Of a stretch of 64,000 nt of DNA, positions 42,859 through 51,394 are shown piece after piece. The stretch covers positions 38,817 through 102,816 of the forward strand of contig CAYZHM010000005.1 in NCBI GenBank assembly GCA_964478225.1, in the 5' to 3' direction. Origin of the DNA: CAYZHM01 sp964478225. GTDB taxonomy: Bacteria > Pseudomonadota > Alphaproteobacteria > Micavibrionales > Micavibrionaceae. Under the pieces are notes generated by a model that worked only from the letters and a program-made list of their open reading frames with translations, did no database searches and was not told the DNA's origin. How positions within the stretch are numbered: position 1 is the stretch's first letter; each line of letters starts with the position of its first letter. Made by a program: the position numbers and the translations under genes.

Positions 42859-42947
42859 AGCCTTCACGAGTTGTTAAAAATTGGAATCTATACCTACGTC
42901 AAAGTGTGAAGAAAAACAAGCTGTTATACGCGAAACCCGCGGCTTTT

Positions 42948-42976
42948 TTGAAGTTTTTTTTTGTTTCTGCTATGAT
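42948..42976 (+). promoter_or_regulatory. Sigma70-type promoter of the 56-codon gene
   Basis: TTGAAG (42948-42953), exactly 17 bases, TATGAT (42971-42976). The predicted start near 42983 gives a 40-base leader containing the AGGAGG SD. Confidence 0.7.
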
Positions 42977-43022
42977 GCAAGTAACTAAAAAAGTAAAAAA
43001 ATAAACAGGAAAGGAGGCTAAT

Positions 43023-43193
43023 ATGAGCAGTTCATTCGCAGGTATTATCCCCGGAAACGGTGTAGTTCCTGGACTGGGAAAGGTGAATTCTGCTGCGATA
43101 AATCGTGAAGCGACAGCAGGAAGAGCAAGACAGGCCTTTCATGATGCGGTAGCGACTATCGCTCCGATTTGGCCGACGCATACTTACGGATAA
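43023..43193 (+). CDS. Small protein of 56 residues, unknown function
   Basis: ATG 43023 to TAA 43193. The peptide begins MSSSFAGIIPGNGVVPGLGK and ends PIWPTHTYG; it is Gly/Ala-rich in the first half with an amphipathic helix candidate in the middle (NREATAGRARQAFHDAVATI). There is no signal peptide or Cys. A near-consensus promoter, an SD of AAAGGAGG eight bases from the ATG and a terminator 20 bases after the stop frame it as a monocistronic unit of about 250 bases. I know no family for it. Confidence 0.75.
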   Translation: MSSSFAGIIPGNGVVPGLGKVNSAAINREATAGRARQAFHDAVATIAPIWPTHTYG

Positions 43194-43213
43194 CCGGAAG
43201 AAGCGAAGTGGGA

Positions 43214-43239
43214 GGCGCTGGAGAAATTCAGCGCCTTTT
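43214..43239 (+). terminator. Rho-independent terminator of the 56-codon gene
   Basis: GGCGCTG (43214-43220) pairs with CAGCGCC (43229-43235) over an eight-base loop, followed by TTTT. It ends just before the stop of the convergent HtrA gene. Confidence 0.8.
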
Positions 43240-43245
43240 ATTGTG

Positions 43246-44655
43246 TCAGCGAATAAGGATTTGCCGTTTTTGACCGCCGGAATTCAGAACAATGTTCCAG
43301 CCCTGCGGACTTGGTTTTGCCAACACAGCCTGAAGACTTTTGACCGTTGAAATTTTTTGGCCGTTGATCTTATCAATAATATCTCCAATTTGAATTAATC
43401 CGCCGCGTGCTTTTGATAAATCCGTAATCACAACGCCCTCCTCCGGGCCACTCAAACCCAGTTCCACATAAATGGCAGGATTGATGTTGGCCACCGTTAC
43501 GCCATTGAAAGGATGCGGCCCTTCAAGCCGTGTTTCCTGACGCGGCGGGCTCTCGGGCGGAGCCATCGCCAAAACTTTATGTGTTGTCGTCTCGCCCTTG
43601 CGGGAAACTTCAAAGTCGGCTGATTGGCCAAGCGGTACTGTGGCCATACGGAATTTCAGTTCCTGTGGATCGCGGATATAATGCCCATTAATGGCCAGAA
43701 TAACGTCGCCCACATGAATGCCGGCCTCTGATAAAGGGCTGGCACTATGGAGAGCGGCAACCAAGGCGCCTCCCGGCGCTTTCATGTCTAGAGAATTCGC
43801 AATGTCAGACGTTACGCCCTGAGCCGTGATGCCGAGCCAAGGGCGGGTCACGCCTTTTTCTCCGCTTATGCCGGATTTTTCGGCGGCGATGACTGTGGCC
43901 ACCATTTCCGATGGGATTGCAAAACCAATACCCAGAGAACCGCCATCGCGAGAGTAAATTGCAGAGTTGATCCCGACGATCCCGCCATCAAGAGCGACCA
44001 ATGGACCGCCTGAGTTTCCTGGATTGATTGCGGCGTCCGTTTGTAGAAAGAAATTAAAATCATTAATGTCCAGCGAAGAGCGGGATTTGGCGGACACAAT
44101 GCCGCTGGTTACAGTCTGACCAACGCCAAACGGATTGCCGATGGCTAGAACCAGATCGCCCACTTCCAATGTTTCGCTTGGACGTAATTTTGCCGAAGGT
44201 AGGGCCTCGCCTTTCGTATCCAACCTTAACAAACCAAGGTCAGAAGGTTCATCGAGCAACGCCAACTTGGCTTCAAATTCGCGGCCATCCGACAGGCCGA
44301 CCGTAATCTCTTCAGCCCCTTTAATAACATGGGCGTTGGTGACAACAAGACCGTTCGATTCAATGATAACACCGGAGCCAAGAGCGCTTTGCACTTGGTT
44401 GCGCATCCGGCCACCAAAATTATTGCCAAAAAACTGGCCGAAGAATGGATCATTGACAAAAGGGTGCTTGATGCCTACTGATACGGTTCGTTTTGTATAA
44501 ATATTAACGACGGCTGGAGCAACTTGCTTAACCAGCGGTGCAAACGAGAGTTGTATTTCTTCCTGAGATGCCGGAAGAGCCCTGTCCTGCGCGTTTGCGA
44601 AGGGGATAAAGGAGGTGATGAAGACTAGAATAAGGCTGAGAACTCTGATAAGCAT
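43246..44655 (-). CDS. Periplasmic serine protease of the DegP/HtrA (Do) family
   Basis: 469 residues with a signal peptide (cleavage after ANA, about 22). The trypsin-like domain has the triad His in VTNAHVI, Asp in PSDLGLLRLD and Ser in NPGNSGGPLV. Two PDZ domains follow (about 265-355 and 370-465; VGDVILAINGHYIRDPQELK, IGDIIDKINGQKISTVKSLQ). It degrades or refolds misfolded envelope proteins. The residues before the His (FFGQFFGNNFGGRMRNQVQSALGSGVIIE) fit DegP/MucD. It is divergent from panB with only 35 bases between the chosen starts. Confidence 0.94.
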   Translation of the reverse strand: MLIRVLSLILVFITSFIPFANAQDRALPASQEEIQLSFAPLVKQVAPAVVNIYTKRTVSVGIKHPFVNDPFFGQFFGNNFGGRMRNQVQSALGSGVIIESNGLVVTNAHVIKGAEEITVGLSDGREFEAKLALLDEPSDLGLLRLDTKGEALPSAKLRPSETLEVGDLVLAIGNPFGVGQTVTSGIVSAKSRSSLDINDFNFFLQTDAAINPGNSGGPLVALDGGIVGINSAIYSRDGGSLGIGFAIPSEMVATVIAAEKSGISGEKGVTRPWLGITAQGVTSDIANSLDMKAPGGALVAALHSASPLSEAGIHVGDVILAINGHYIRDPQELKFRMATVPLGQSADFEVSRKGETTTHKVLAMAPPESPPRQETRLEGPHPFNGVTVANINPAIYVELGLSGPEEGVVITDLSKARGGLIQIGDIIDKINGQKISTVKSLQAVLAKPSPQGWNIVLNSGGQKRQILIR

Positions 44656-44690
44656 TGGAGAAATCTAGGATTGTTTATAAGGGTTATCAA

Positions 44691-45467
44691 GTGCGAAAAA
44701 CCATCATTGAAATTCAACAGGCCAAAGGACAGGATAAGTTGGTCGTGCTGACCGCGTATAGCGCCCCTATGGCAGGTCTGCTTGATCCCTCTTGCGATAT
44801 TTTGCTGGTAGGAGATTCTATGGGCATGGTGCTTTATGGCATGGAGAATACGCTCGGGGTGACGCTGGATATGATGGTCGCTCACGGACGTGCTGTGGTG
44901 CGTGGATCGAAAAAGGCGTTGGTGGTGGTTGATATGCCTTATGGAACATATGAAAAAAGCCCGGAGCAAGCTCTGATCAACGCCAAAAAAATTATGGAAT
45001 GTGGATGTGACGCCGTCAAGATCGAGGGGCATGAAGATAAGGTCGCCTATCTTGTAGACAATGGTATTCCCGTTATGGCTCATATCGGGTTACTCCCACA
45101 ATCTGTAGAAATTGAAGGCGGCTATAAAATTAAGGGCAAAACAGAGGCTGAACAAAAGAGATTGATTGCGGAAGCGCAAGCCGTACAGGCGGCTGGGGCG
45201 TTTGCTGTTGTGATTGAAGGAACGATTGAACCTGTCGCTCGTTCGATAACGGAAGCCCTTTCAATACCGACCATCGGCATCGGGGCTTCGCATGCTTGTG
45301 ATGGACAGGTGCTGGTGAGTGAGGATATGCTCGGGATGTTTGAAAGCACTCCGCGTTTTGTGAAAACATACGCCAGCTTGAGAACTGATATTACCAAAGC
45401 CGTGCAGCATTACGCCCAAGAGGTTCGAGATGGCAAATTCCCCAGCGATTCCTATGTCTACAAATAG
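44691..45467 (+). CDS. panB: 3-methyl-2-oxobutanoate hydroxymethyltransferase
   Basis: 258 residues from GTG 44691, which has AAGGG upstream and gives the normal start before KTIIEIQQAKGQDKLVVLTAYSAPMA. The longer frame from TTG 44655 would overlap the divergent HtrA start. It makes ketopantoate from alpha-ketoisovalerate for pantothenate and CoA. Motifs: LVGDSMGMVLYGMENTLGVTLDMM, VDMPYGTYE, VKIEGH, MAHIGLLPQSV, GIGASHACDGQVLVSEDMLG. It overlaps panC. Confidence 0.95.
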   Translation: MRKTIIEIQQAKGQDKLVVLTAYSAPMAGLLDPSCDILLVGDSMGMVLYGMENTLGVTLDMMVAHGRAVVRGSKKALVVVDMPYGTYEKSPEQALINAKKIMECGCDAVKIEGHEDKVAYLVDNGIPVMAHIGLLPQSVEIEGGYKIKGKTEAEQKRLIAEAQAVQAAGAFAVVIEGTIEPVARSITEALSIPTIGIGASHACDGQVLVSEDMLGMFESTPRFVKTYASLRTDITKAVQHYAQEVRDGKFPSDSYVYK

Positions 45468-46302
45468 CACTCTGCAGAAAGCGCGCACGCGTTCGGAACT
45501 GGATAGTTTTTTACAAGATTGGCGCAAGGCTGGGCAGACAATCGCTTTTGTGCCAACAATGGGCGCGCTGCATGACGGGCATCTTTCCTTGATCGAGCTG
45601 GCGCATAAGCGCGGCGATAAGGTTGTTTCCAGTATTTTTGTTAATCCAAAGCAATTTGGCCCAAATGAAGACTATGTGCTGTATCCACGCAATGAGACAG
45701 GCGATGTGGCCAAGCTTGAGAGCATGGGCGCGCATTTGGCTTATCTGCCAACGCCTGATGTTTTGTATCCGCCGGGCAACAATACTGACCGTAAGGCCGG
45801 ATCTGCCGCCGAAGGACTGGAAAGTGATGCACGTCCGGGTTTTTTTGACGGGGTGGTGAGCGCTGTGGGTCAGTTGTTTGATCACGTCAAGCCAGACGTC
45901 GCCATATTCGGTGAGAAAGATTACCAGCAGCTTTGTGTCGTGAAAGAGGCCTTTCCGGGTGTGAAGATTGAGGGCGCGCCGACTGTGCGTGATGAGCATG
46001 GGCTGGCCTTATCTTCGCGGAATGCCTATTTGTCCGATGCTGAGCTTCAGATTGCACGGAAATTGAACAAGGTTTTATTCTTGCTGGCCGATGAAATCAG
46101 GGACTTTCCACAAGAGGCTTATGACCTCATCCCAGCGGGCATACAAAGCTTGCTTGATGCCGGGTTTGATAGCGTGGATTATCTGGAGCTGCGCGAAGAA
46201 AACACGTTGGCGCCGATGGAGAGATGGAACCAGAAACCTGCGCGTTTGCTGGTGGCGGCACGGCTCGGGAAGACACGGCTTATTGATAATGTGAGGGTTT
46301 AA
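45454..46302 (+). CDS. panC: Pantothenate synthetase
   Basis: 282 residues from ATG 45454 (ATG 45430 is also in frame). It joins pantoate and beta-alanine using ATP. Nucleotidyltransferase motifs: VPTMGALHDGHLSLIELA (HIGH-like), SIFVNPKQFGPNEDY, FGEKDYQQL, and the KMSKS-like region LSSRNAYLS. The start lies inside the end of panB (14-base overlap), so coupled translation of the two pathway enzymes is likely. The stop overlaps the convergent metallophosphoesterase gene in a shared TTAA. Confidence 0.95.
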   Translation: MSTNSTLQKARTRSELDSFLQDWRKAGQTIAFVPTMGALHDGHLSLIELAHKRGDKVVSSIFVNPKQFGPNEDYVLYPRNETGDVAKLESMGAHLAYLPTPDVLYPPGNNTDRKAGSAAEGLESDARPGFFDGVVSAVGQLFDHVKPDVAIFGEKDYQQLCVVKEAFPGVKIEGAPTVRDEHGLALSSRNAYLSDAELQIARKLNKVLFLLADEIRDFPQEAYDLIPAGIQSLLDAGFDSVDYLELREENTLAPMERWNQKPARLLVAARLGKTRLIDNVRV

Positions 46303-47075
46303 GTGAAGTTTTGGGTATAGGTTTCTTTGCAAGAAAACTTTGCGCCGTCATAAACATAAATTTCAATATTCATTGTTTGGTTCTCGATGGCAATCACATT
46401 AAACCCGTTTTCTTGCTGGCGAAGGCGCGAAGATATTGCAGTTGAGGCGCTTACATACACTGTCTTATGATCAATATCTCCAAGCGTAGTCACAGAAGCA
46501 TGATGGACATGGCCGGTTAAAACCAGATCAACTTTCATGTTGTTCAAGGCCTGTAAGGCATTTTTTGCTCCAAAAACTACAGTGTTCATCGGTGAATTTA
46601 AGGATGTTTGAATAGGATGGTGAAAAACACATATCCGCCTTTGTGCCGGGCTGTCTTTATACACTTGGCGCAAATGTTCGAGCTGAGCCTGAGATATCGC
46701 TCCGTTTGCCCAGTTCCAGTGTGGCAATACACGACGCGCCGTGTTGATGCCTGCTATAATAACATCGTTGAACTCGCATACAGGCCTAAGATCATCATGG
46801 ATATAAATTTTATATTTCTTATAGGGATTTGTGAGACGTTCCCACAGATGGAATCTTGGAATATCGTGATTGCCAGGAACACAAAAGACTTTTGCCTTTA
46901 AGCCGTTTAGGAACTCTTGTGCTATAGAAAATTCTTTAGAGGACGCGATCTGAGTAAAGTCACCGCTCACAACCACTAGATCCGGGTTGGTGGCGTCAAT
47001 TGTGCACTGAAGCTTTTCAATTATTCTTACATTTTCCGTACCAAAATGAAGGTCGGAGAGGTGAACAAGTTTCAT
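46299..47075 (-). CDS. Metallophosphoesterase, CpdA-like
   Basis: 258 residues. Calcineurin-like di-metal motifs in order: SDLHFG, SGDFTQ, CVPGNHDIPR, FHHPIQ, LTGHVHHAS. The arrangement matches class III cyclic-nucleotide phosphodiesterases (CpdA) and related enzymes, so cAMP hydrolysis is possible but not proven. The ATG overlaps the stop of the lipid-kinase gene (ATGA), indicating translational coupling and perhaps a shared phospholipid or signalling role. Confidence 0.85.
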   Translation of the reverse strand: MKLVHLSDLHFGTENVRIIEKLQCTIDATNPDLVVVSGDFTQIASSKEFSIAQEFLNGLKAKVFCVPGNHDIPRFHLWERLTNPYKKYKIYIHDDLRPVCEFNDVIIAGINTARRVLPHWNWANGAISQAQLEHLRQVYKDSPAQRRICVFHHPIQTSLNSPMNTVVFGAKNALQALNNMKVDLVLTGHVHHASVTTLGDIDHKTVYVSASTAISSRLRQQENGFNVIAIENQTMNIEIYVYDGAKFSCKETYTQNFT

Positions 47076-47971
47076 ATCTTCGGTATTATCACTTTTAGAG
47101 CTTTAGGCAAAATTTTAAATTCCAGAGGAGAACTCATCTCTAGAGGTTCGCCGTCTATAGAAATCAGTTCATGCGGCCTTGTGGTGTGAATAGTTATTGC
47201 CTGCCCTTTGTAATGATGGATGGCCGGATCGTTGCCCCACGCCCCGGAACGGAGATTCATTAAAAGCCTTACTCTTGCCCAGACCGTCATTGGTCGCGCT
47301 GCATATACCCCGAGAACACCGTCTCGCAGGGATTGTCTTTGGAAGCCATTATCCTGATCCGAGTTTGTAGTAAATTCGTTGTTGGAAATTACAAGCGAGC
47401 TGACTTTGGTTCTGAAGCGCCTGTCATCAATTGTTATGAGTATTTTTCTGCGCTTGGCTTTATCCAACTCTTGAAATACGAACATTCCGAGGAGAGGCAT
47501 GGACAAAGCCGCGGGAACCGTCCGCGTTTGCTCCCGGAGTTGTGAAGCCTCAGGCATAACGCCCAAGGCGGCAGCGCAAAAGAAAGGCTTGTTATTGATT
47601 AGCCCCACATCAATGGATGTCGTTTCTGTGTTTTCATAGGCCCTTGCCATCTCGGTGAGTTCTACAGGTATTTTGAGGTCACGGGCGAGCATGTTCATTG
47701 TTCCGAAGGGAAGAATTCCAAATGCTCCTTTGCTTTTCATATAGAGTTCTGCTGCGCGGCAGATGGTTCCATCGCCACCGCCGATTAAGGCGGGTTCGTT
47801 TGAAACAGACAATTCCTTTAATCTGTTCCAAAACCTATCCCCTTCGGTAAATTCAAAGCTGCTGACCGCGATTGCGCTGTGTGAGAATGCATCCTGCATC
47901 TCCTCCTGTGAGGTTTTTGCAGCTTGGCCGGACTGGGAATTGATAAGAATGTGGTAAGATTTTTTTTCCAT
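47072..47971 (-). CDS. Diacylglycerol/sphingosine kinase-family lipid kinase (YegS-like)
   Basis: 299 residues. The DAGK catalytic domain shows GGGDGTICRAAELYMKSKGAFGILPFGTMNMLARDL (GGDGT nucleotide-binding motif and the P-x-G-T-x-N-x-x-A-R motif). The C-terminal beta-rich domain ends ELISIDGEPLEMSSPLEFKILPKALKVI. Phosphorylates a lipid with ATP; the lipid is unknown. First gene of a two-gene unit with the metallophosphoesterase. Confidence 0.87.
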   Translation of the reverse strand: MEKKSYHILINSQSGQAAKTSQEEMQDAFSHSAIAVSSFEFTEGDRFWNRLKELSVSNEPALIGGGDGTICRAAELYMKSKGAFGILPFGTMNMLARDLKIPVELTEMARAYENTETTSIDVGLINNKPFFCAAALGVMPEASQLREQTRTVPAALSMPLLGMFVFQELDKAKRRKILITIDDRRFRTKVSSLVISNNEFTTNSDQDNGFQRQSLRDGVLGVYAARPMTVWARVRLLMNLRSGAWGNDPAIHHYKGQAITIHTTRPHELISIDGEPLEMSSPLEFKILPKALKVIIPKI

Positions 47972-48022
47972 CGGGGGACCAACGCAGGACCTCAGGAAAA
48001 GGTTCTCTGGCGAAAATTATGA

Positions 48023-48400
48023 TTAGGGAGAAGGAGATTCGGTCGTAATGACAGACTCAAGAGATACCGTATTTGTCTGCGGATCGTACTGGATTTCAGA
48101 GCCTGGCGTTTTTTCACTGGCGGCTTTGGCAAACTCGGCCATGAAAGTGTCCAGTTTTTCCTCGTTCATCTCGTTGGGGATGGTTACTTTTACCTCGCTT
48201 GGTTTGGCAAACCCATCAACAGCTTTATAACATCTGTAGCCGCCATATGCTATTGCGCCAACGATTACGAGCGATACCGCTTGCTGGGTCAAATCGAACA
48301 CAACATCGCCCCATGACGGCATTAACGCTTCTATATCGCTGTCCTTGGGCAAAAAATTTTCTTCTAAATTGGCTTCTTCAGGTTTTTCTTCGTCTTGCAT
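48023..48400 (-). CDS. Single-pass membrane hypothetical protein
   Basis: 125 residues from ATG 48400 (in-frame TTG codons continue to 48430; no SD decides). An acidic N-terminus is followed by one hydrophobic segment (AVSLVIVGAIAYGGY, about 43-58) and a Glu/Lys/Thr-rich periplasmic tail. No family recognised. It follows the 80-residue gene at 48434 closely and may form a unit with it. Confidence 0.55.
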   Translation of the reverse strand: MQDEEKPEEANLEENFLPKDSDIEALMPSWGDVVFDLTQQAVSLVIVGAIAYGGYRCYKAVDGFAKPSEVKVTIPNEMNEEKLDTFMAEFAKAASEKTPGSEIQYDPQTNTVSLESVITTESPSP

Positions 48401-48433
48401 TTCTAGGCTCAATCTTTCATGCGTAGGCAACTA

Positions 48434-48676
48434 TTAGAATGAAGGCGCAGGTGAAACAAATATCGGTATAATGCTCTCGACTGTTCTCGTAGCGGATCTT
48501 TTATCGTCCAGTTCCTCGGCCGTTGCCTGTTGGATCAGTGAGGGACAAGTCTCATCGACGTAAAGGTCCTCGCCCTGAAACTGTTTCATAATCAAAGGGG
48601 AGAAAGCAACCGCTGTCATGGCGAAAATTCCTGCCAGATATGGTATTTTGCTATTTTTTGTTGTCTCATCTGACAT
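48434..48676 (-). CDS. Small membrane or exported hypothetical protein
   Basis: 80 residues. AAGGAG lies ten bases before the ATG at 48676. One hydrophobic stretch (IPYLAGIFAMTAVAFSPLIM, about 11-30) could be an uncleaved anchor, with a polar remainder that includes one Cys. I do not recognise it. It is directly upstream of the other single-pass protein on the same strand. Confidence 0.55.
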   Translation of the reverse strand: MSDETTKNSKIPYLAGIFAMTAVAFSPLIMKQFQGEDLYVDETCPSLIQQATAEELDDKRSATRTVESIIPIFVSPAPSF

Positions 48677-48795
48677 GTCCTATACTCCTTTTTATGTCCT
48701 GTTTATAAGGCTAAACTATCCGGATCCTACTACACTCGATATTTTATTGCAATAATTATGTATAATATCTTGATAACGAGCCAACATATTCAACA

Positions 48796-48821
48796 AAAAA
48801 GCGACCCGAAGGTCGCTTTTT
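48796..48821 (-). terminator. Rho-independent terminator at the end of the ribosomal-protein cluster
   Basis: AAAAAGCGACC (48796-48806) pairs with GGTCGCTTTTT (48811-48821) around a CGAA tetraloop. It lies 11 bases after the rplQ stop on the minus strand and works in either direction by symmetry. Confidence 0.93.
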
Positions 48822-48831
48822 ATTGTTCTGA

Positions 48832-49428
48832 TTAAACTGCCTTGCGCTTGATGGCGGGGGCTTTTTTCGGGGCCTGCTTGGCTGGGCCGCTCTTGCCACC
48901 TTTAGGCGGTGTGCCTTCGGGCTTGTCGGCCTTTGCTGCGGCTGCTTTCTTTGCTGGCGCCTTTTTCTTTTCAACGATTTCCTTGGCTTCTTCAGACAGG
49001 CCAACAGGCATGTCTTCGTAGCTTGGGCCGCTGTCCTTGCCTTTGGCTTCAGGATCGCGATCGACGAGTTCGATGACTGCGCGTGGGGCAGCGTCTCCGT
49101 AACGGAAGCCCGCTTTCATGATGCGGGTGTAGCCACCTTCGCGACCTTCGTAGCGCTCAGCCAGCACATCAAAGATTTTTGCAACTTGCTTTTCATCGCG
49201 CATTGTTGCAATCGCTTTGCGGCGGTTGGCGAGAGCCGTTGCCGGCTTGGCCGATGCCTTTTTGCCCAGCGTGATGAGTTTTTCGACGTATGGCTTTAGC
49301 TCTTTGGCCTTGGGCAGTGTTGTAACGATCTGCTCATGCTTGACTAGAGAAGCCGCCATATTCGCCAGCATCGCCTTGCGGTGCTGTGATGTGCGTCCTA
49401 GTTTGCGTTGTTTAATACCGTGATTCAT
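48832..49428 (-). CDS. rplQ: 50S ribosomal protein L17 with long Lys/Ala/Pro tail
   Basis: 198 residues against about 120-140 in most bacteria. Residues 1-118 are canonical L17 (MNHGIKQRKLGRTSQHRKAMLANMAASLVKHEQIVTTLPKAKELKPYVEKLITL), which lies near the peptide exit tunnel. From about 140 on the chain is low-complexity (KKKAPAKKAAAAKADKPEGTPPKGGKSG...), likely disordered and RNA-binding. Last gene of the alpha operon, 28 bases after rpoA. Confidence 0.95.
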   Translation of the reverse strand: MNHGIKQRKLGRTSQHRKAMLANMAASLVKHEQIVTTLPKAKELKPYVEKLITLGKKASAKPATALANRRKAIATMRDEKQVAKIFDVLAERYEGREGGYTRIMKAGFRYGDAAPRAVIELVDRDPEAKGKDSGPSYEDMPVGLSEEAKEIVEKKKAPAKKAAAAKADKPEGTPPKGGKSGPAKQAPKKAPAIKRKAV

Positions 49429-49456
49429 GGTTTTTATCCTTCTTTAAATCACCCTC

Positions 49457-50473
49457 TTAAAAGTGGGTTTCATCCACCTTTTTGACGAGGTCTTCAACAT
49501 TTTCCGGTGGCCAACCTTCGACCTGCATACCAAGATGCAGACCCATGGTCGCCAAGACTTCCTTAATCTCGTTCAGAGACTTACGGCCGAAGTTCGGTGT
49601 GCGGAGCATATCGCCTTCGGATTTCTGTACCAAGTCGCCAATGTAAACGATTGCATCGTTCTTGAGGCAGTTGGCGGAACGAACAGAGAGTTCTAGCTCT
49701 TCGACCTTCTTGAGAAGGTTTTTGTTGAAAGGCAGCTCTTCCTCTTCGTCTTTGCTTGTATGCGCTTCTGGCTCGTCGAAGTTGACGAAAACCTGAAGCT
49801 GATCTTGCATGATGCGCGCGGCGTAGGCCACAGCATCTTCAGGAGAGATCACGCCGTTTGTTTCAACGGTCAGCGTCAACTTGTCGTAGTCTGTGATCTG
49901 ACCAACGCGGGTGTCTTCCACATCGTAGGAGACTTTGCGGATCGGTGAGAAAACAGAGTCGATTGGAATAAGGCCAACAGGTGCTTCTTCCGGACGATTT
50001 TGCTCAGCAGGACGGTAACCCTTGCCTGTGTTGACTGTCATCTCGATGTTCAGCTTTGCGCCCTTGTCGAGTGTGCAGATTTCCAATTCAGGGTTCATGA
50101 TTTCAATGTCAGCGCCAGCTTCGATCATCGCAGCAGTCACAACACATGGACCTTCAGCAGACAAACGCATCTTCTTTGGGCCTTCAGCGTGCATACGCAC
50201 TGCGAGGGCTTTGATGTTCAAAATGATGTCTGTTACATCTTCGCGAACGCCTTCGATTGAAGAGAATTCATGAAGAACGCCGTCGATCTGAACGGCTGTC
50301 ACCGCTGCGCCTTGCAACGAAGAGATCAAAATACGGCGAAGGGCGTTGCCCAAAGTCATACCGAAACCACGCTCTAGGGGTTCAGCAACGACTTTGCCCA
50401 TATTCGGACGATCGCTCTGTGCGACATCGAGTTTTGCTGGTTTAATCAATTCTTGCCAATTTTTCTGTATCAC
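49457..50473 (-). CDS. rpoA: RNA polymerase alpha subunit
   Basis: 338 residues, normal length. The N-terminal domain (RGFGMTLGNALRRILISSLQGAAVTAVQIDGVLHEFSSI) drives assembly of the enzyme. The C-terminal domain (about 255-320; LELSVRSANCLKNDAIVYIGDLVQKSEGDMLRTPNFGRKSLNEIKEVL) binds UP elements and activators. It lies between rpsK and rplQ as in most bacteria. Confidence 0.98.
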   Translation of the reverse strand: MIQKNWQELIKPAKLDVAQSDRPNMGKVVAEPLERGFGMTLGNALRRILISSLQGAAVTAVQIDGVLHEFSSIEGVREDVTDIILNIKALAVRMHAEGPKKMRLSAEGPCVVTAAMIEAGADIEIMNPELEICTLDKGAKLNIEMTVNTGKGYRPAEQNRPEEAPVGLIPIDSVFSPIRKVSYDVEDTRVGQITDYDKLTLTVETNGVISPEDAVAYAARIMQDQLQVFVNFDEPEAHTSKDEEEELPFNKNLLKKVEELELSVRSANCLKNDAIVYIGDLVQKSEGDMLRTPNFGRKSLNEIKEVLATMGLHLGMQVEGWPPENVEDLVKKVDETHF

Positions 50474-50502
50474 GGTCTTATTCCTTTTCCTTAAGGGTCA
50501 AA

Positions 50503-50892
50503 TTATACGCGGCGACGTTTTGGTGGACGGCAGCCATTATGCGGTACGGGCGTAATGTCAACGATCGAACGAATTTCAAAGCCGATTGTTGAAAGGGCAC
50601 GTAGTGCGGACTCACGTCCAGACCCTGGGCCTTTTACAATCACTTCAACTTCTTTCATTCCATGTTCCATCGCTTTGCGGCCTGCGTCTTCAGCTGCCAT
50701 CTGTGCAGCGTAAGGCGTGGATTTACGTGAGCCTTTAAAGCCCATCATGCCGCATGACGACCAGGAAACAACGTTACCCTGTGCATCGCTGATTGTGATC
50801 AACGTATTGTTGAACGTTGAATTCACGTGAGCAACACCGGATATGATGTTCTTTTTGACTTTGCGTTTTACTTTTAAAGCTGGTTTAGCCAT
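50503..50892 (-). CDS. rpsK: 30S ribosomal protein S11
   Basis: 129 residues with the conserved core GVAHVNSTFNNTLITISDAQGNVVSWSS and C-terminal DITPVPHNGCRPPKRRRV. It is part of the 30S platform near the mRNA exit. ATG 50892, 17 bases after rpsM; followed by rpoA. Confidence 0.97.
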   Translation of the reverse strand: MAKPALKVKRKVKKNIISGVAHVNSTFNNTLITISDAQGNVVSWSSCGMMGFKGSRKSTPYAAQMAAEDAGRKAMEHGMKEVEVIVKGPGSGRESALRALSTIGFEIRSIVDITPVPHNGCRPPKRRRV

Positions 50893-50908
50893 TTCTTATG
50901 CTCCCCTC

Positions 50909-51289
50909 TTATTTCTTCGCTATCGGCTTCTTGCCGGCGACAGGTTTAGCAGGACCCTTACGGGAACGAGCGTTTGTGCGTGTACGCTGACCACGAACCG
51001 GAAGACCGGAACGGTGACGCAGGCCACGATAGCATTTCATGTCAAGCAAGCGCTTGATGTTGATCGAACGCTCGCGGCGCAAATCGCCTTCGATGATGTA
51101 ATTCGCATCGATCTCGGCGCGGATCTGGTTAAGAATTTCTTCCGGTGCATCGCCCATGCGCATCTGCACATCGATTCCGAGCTTTTCGCAAATCTTGAAT
51201 GCGGTCGGGCGACCAATTCCGTGAACATAACTGAGCGCAATAGGAATGCGCTTTTTATCGGGTACGTTAACCCCGGCAATACGTGCCAT
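50909..51289 (-). CDS. rpsM: 30S ribosomal protein S13
   Basis: 126 residues starting MARIAGVNVPDKKRIPIALSYVHGIG and ending in the basic tail (RGQRTRTNARSRKGPAKPVAGKK) that touches tRNA and the 50S subunit. First gene of rpsM-rpsK-rpoA-rplQ. A strong promoter and a dyad leader lie in the 99 bases upstream, so this group can be transcribed on its own. Confidence 0.97.
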   Translation of the reverse strand: MARIAGVNVPDKKRIPIALSYVHGIGRPTAFKICEKLGIDVQMRMGDAPEEILNQIRAEIDANYIIEGDLRRERSINIKRLLDMKCYRGLRHRSGLPVRGQRTRTNARSRKGPAKPVAGKKPIAKK

Positions 51290-51313
51290 GTTTTTTTCCT
51301 TTCAATATTTAAC

Positions 51314-51359
51314 CAGTCCGTAAATAGCTCCGTGCGTTAAACTTCCACTAGCCGGACTG
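51314..51359 (-). promoter_or_regulatory. Candidate structured leader of rpsM
   Basis: A 7-bp inverted repeat, CAGTCCG (51314-51320) / CGGACTG (51353-51359), encloses 32 bases in the 5' leader of the rpsM transcript. In gammaproteobacteria the alpha operon leader binds S4; whether this leader does so is untested. Confidence 0.4.
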
Positions 51360-51394
51360 TCCACTAAAATCGCAATTTTGCGAGATTTGGGCGG

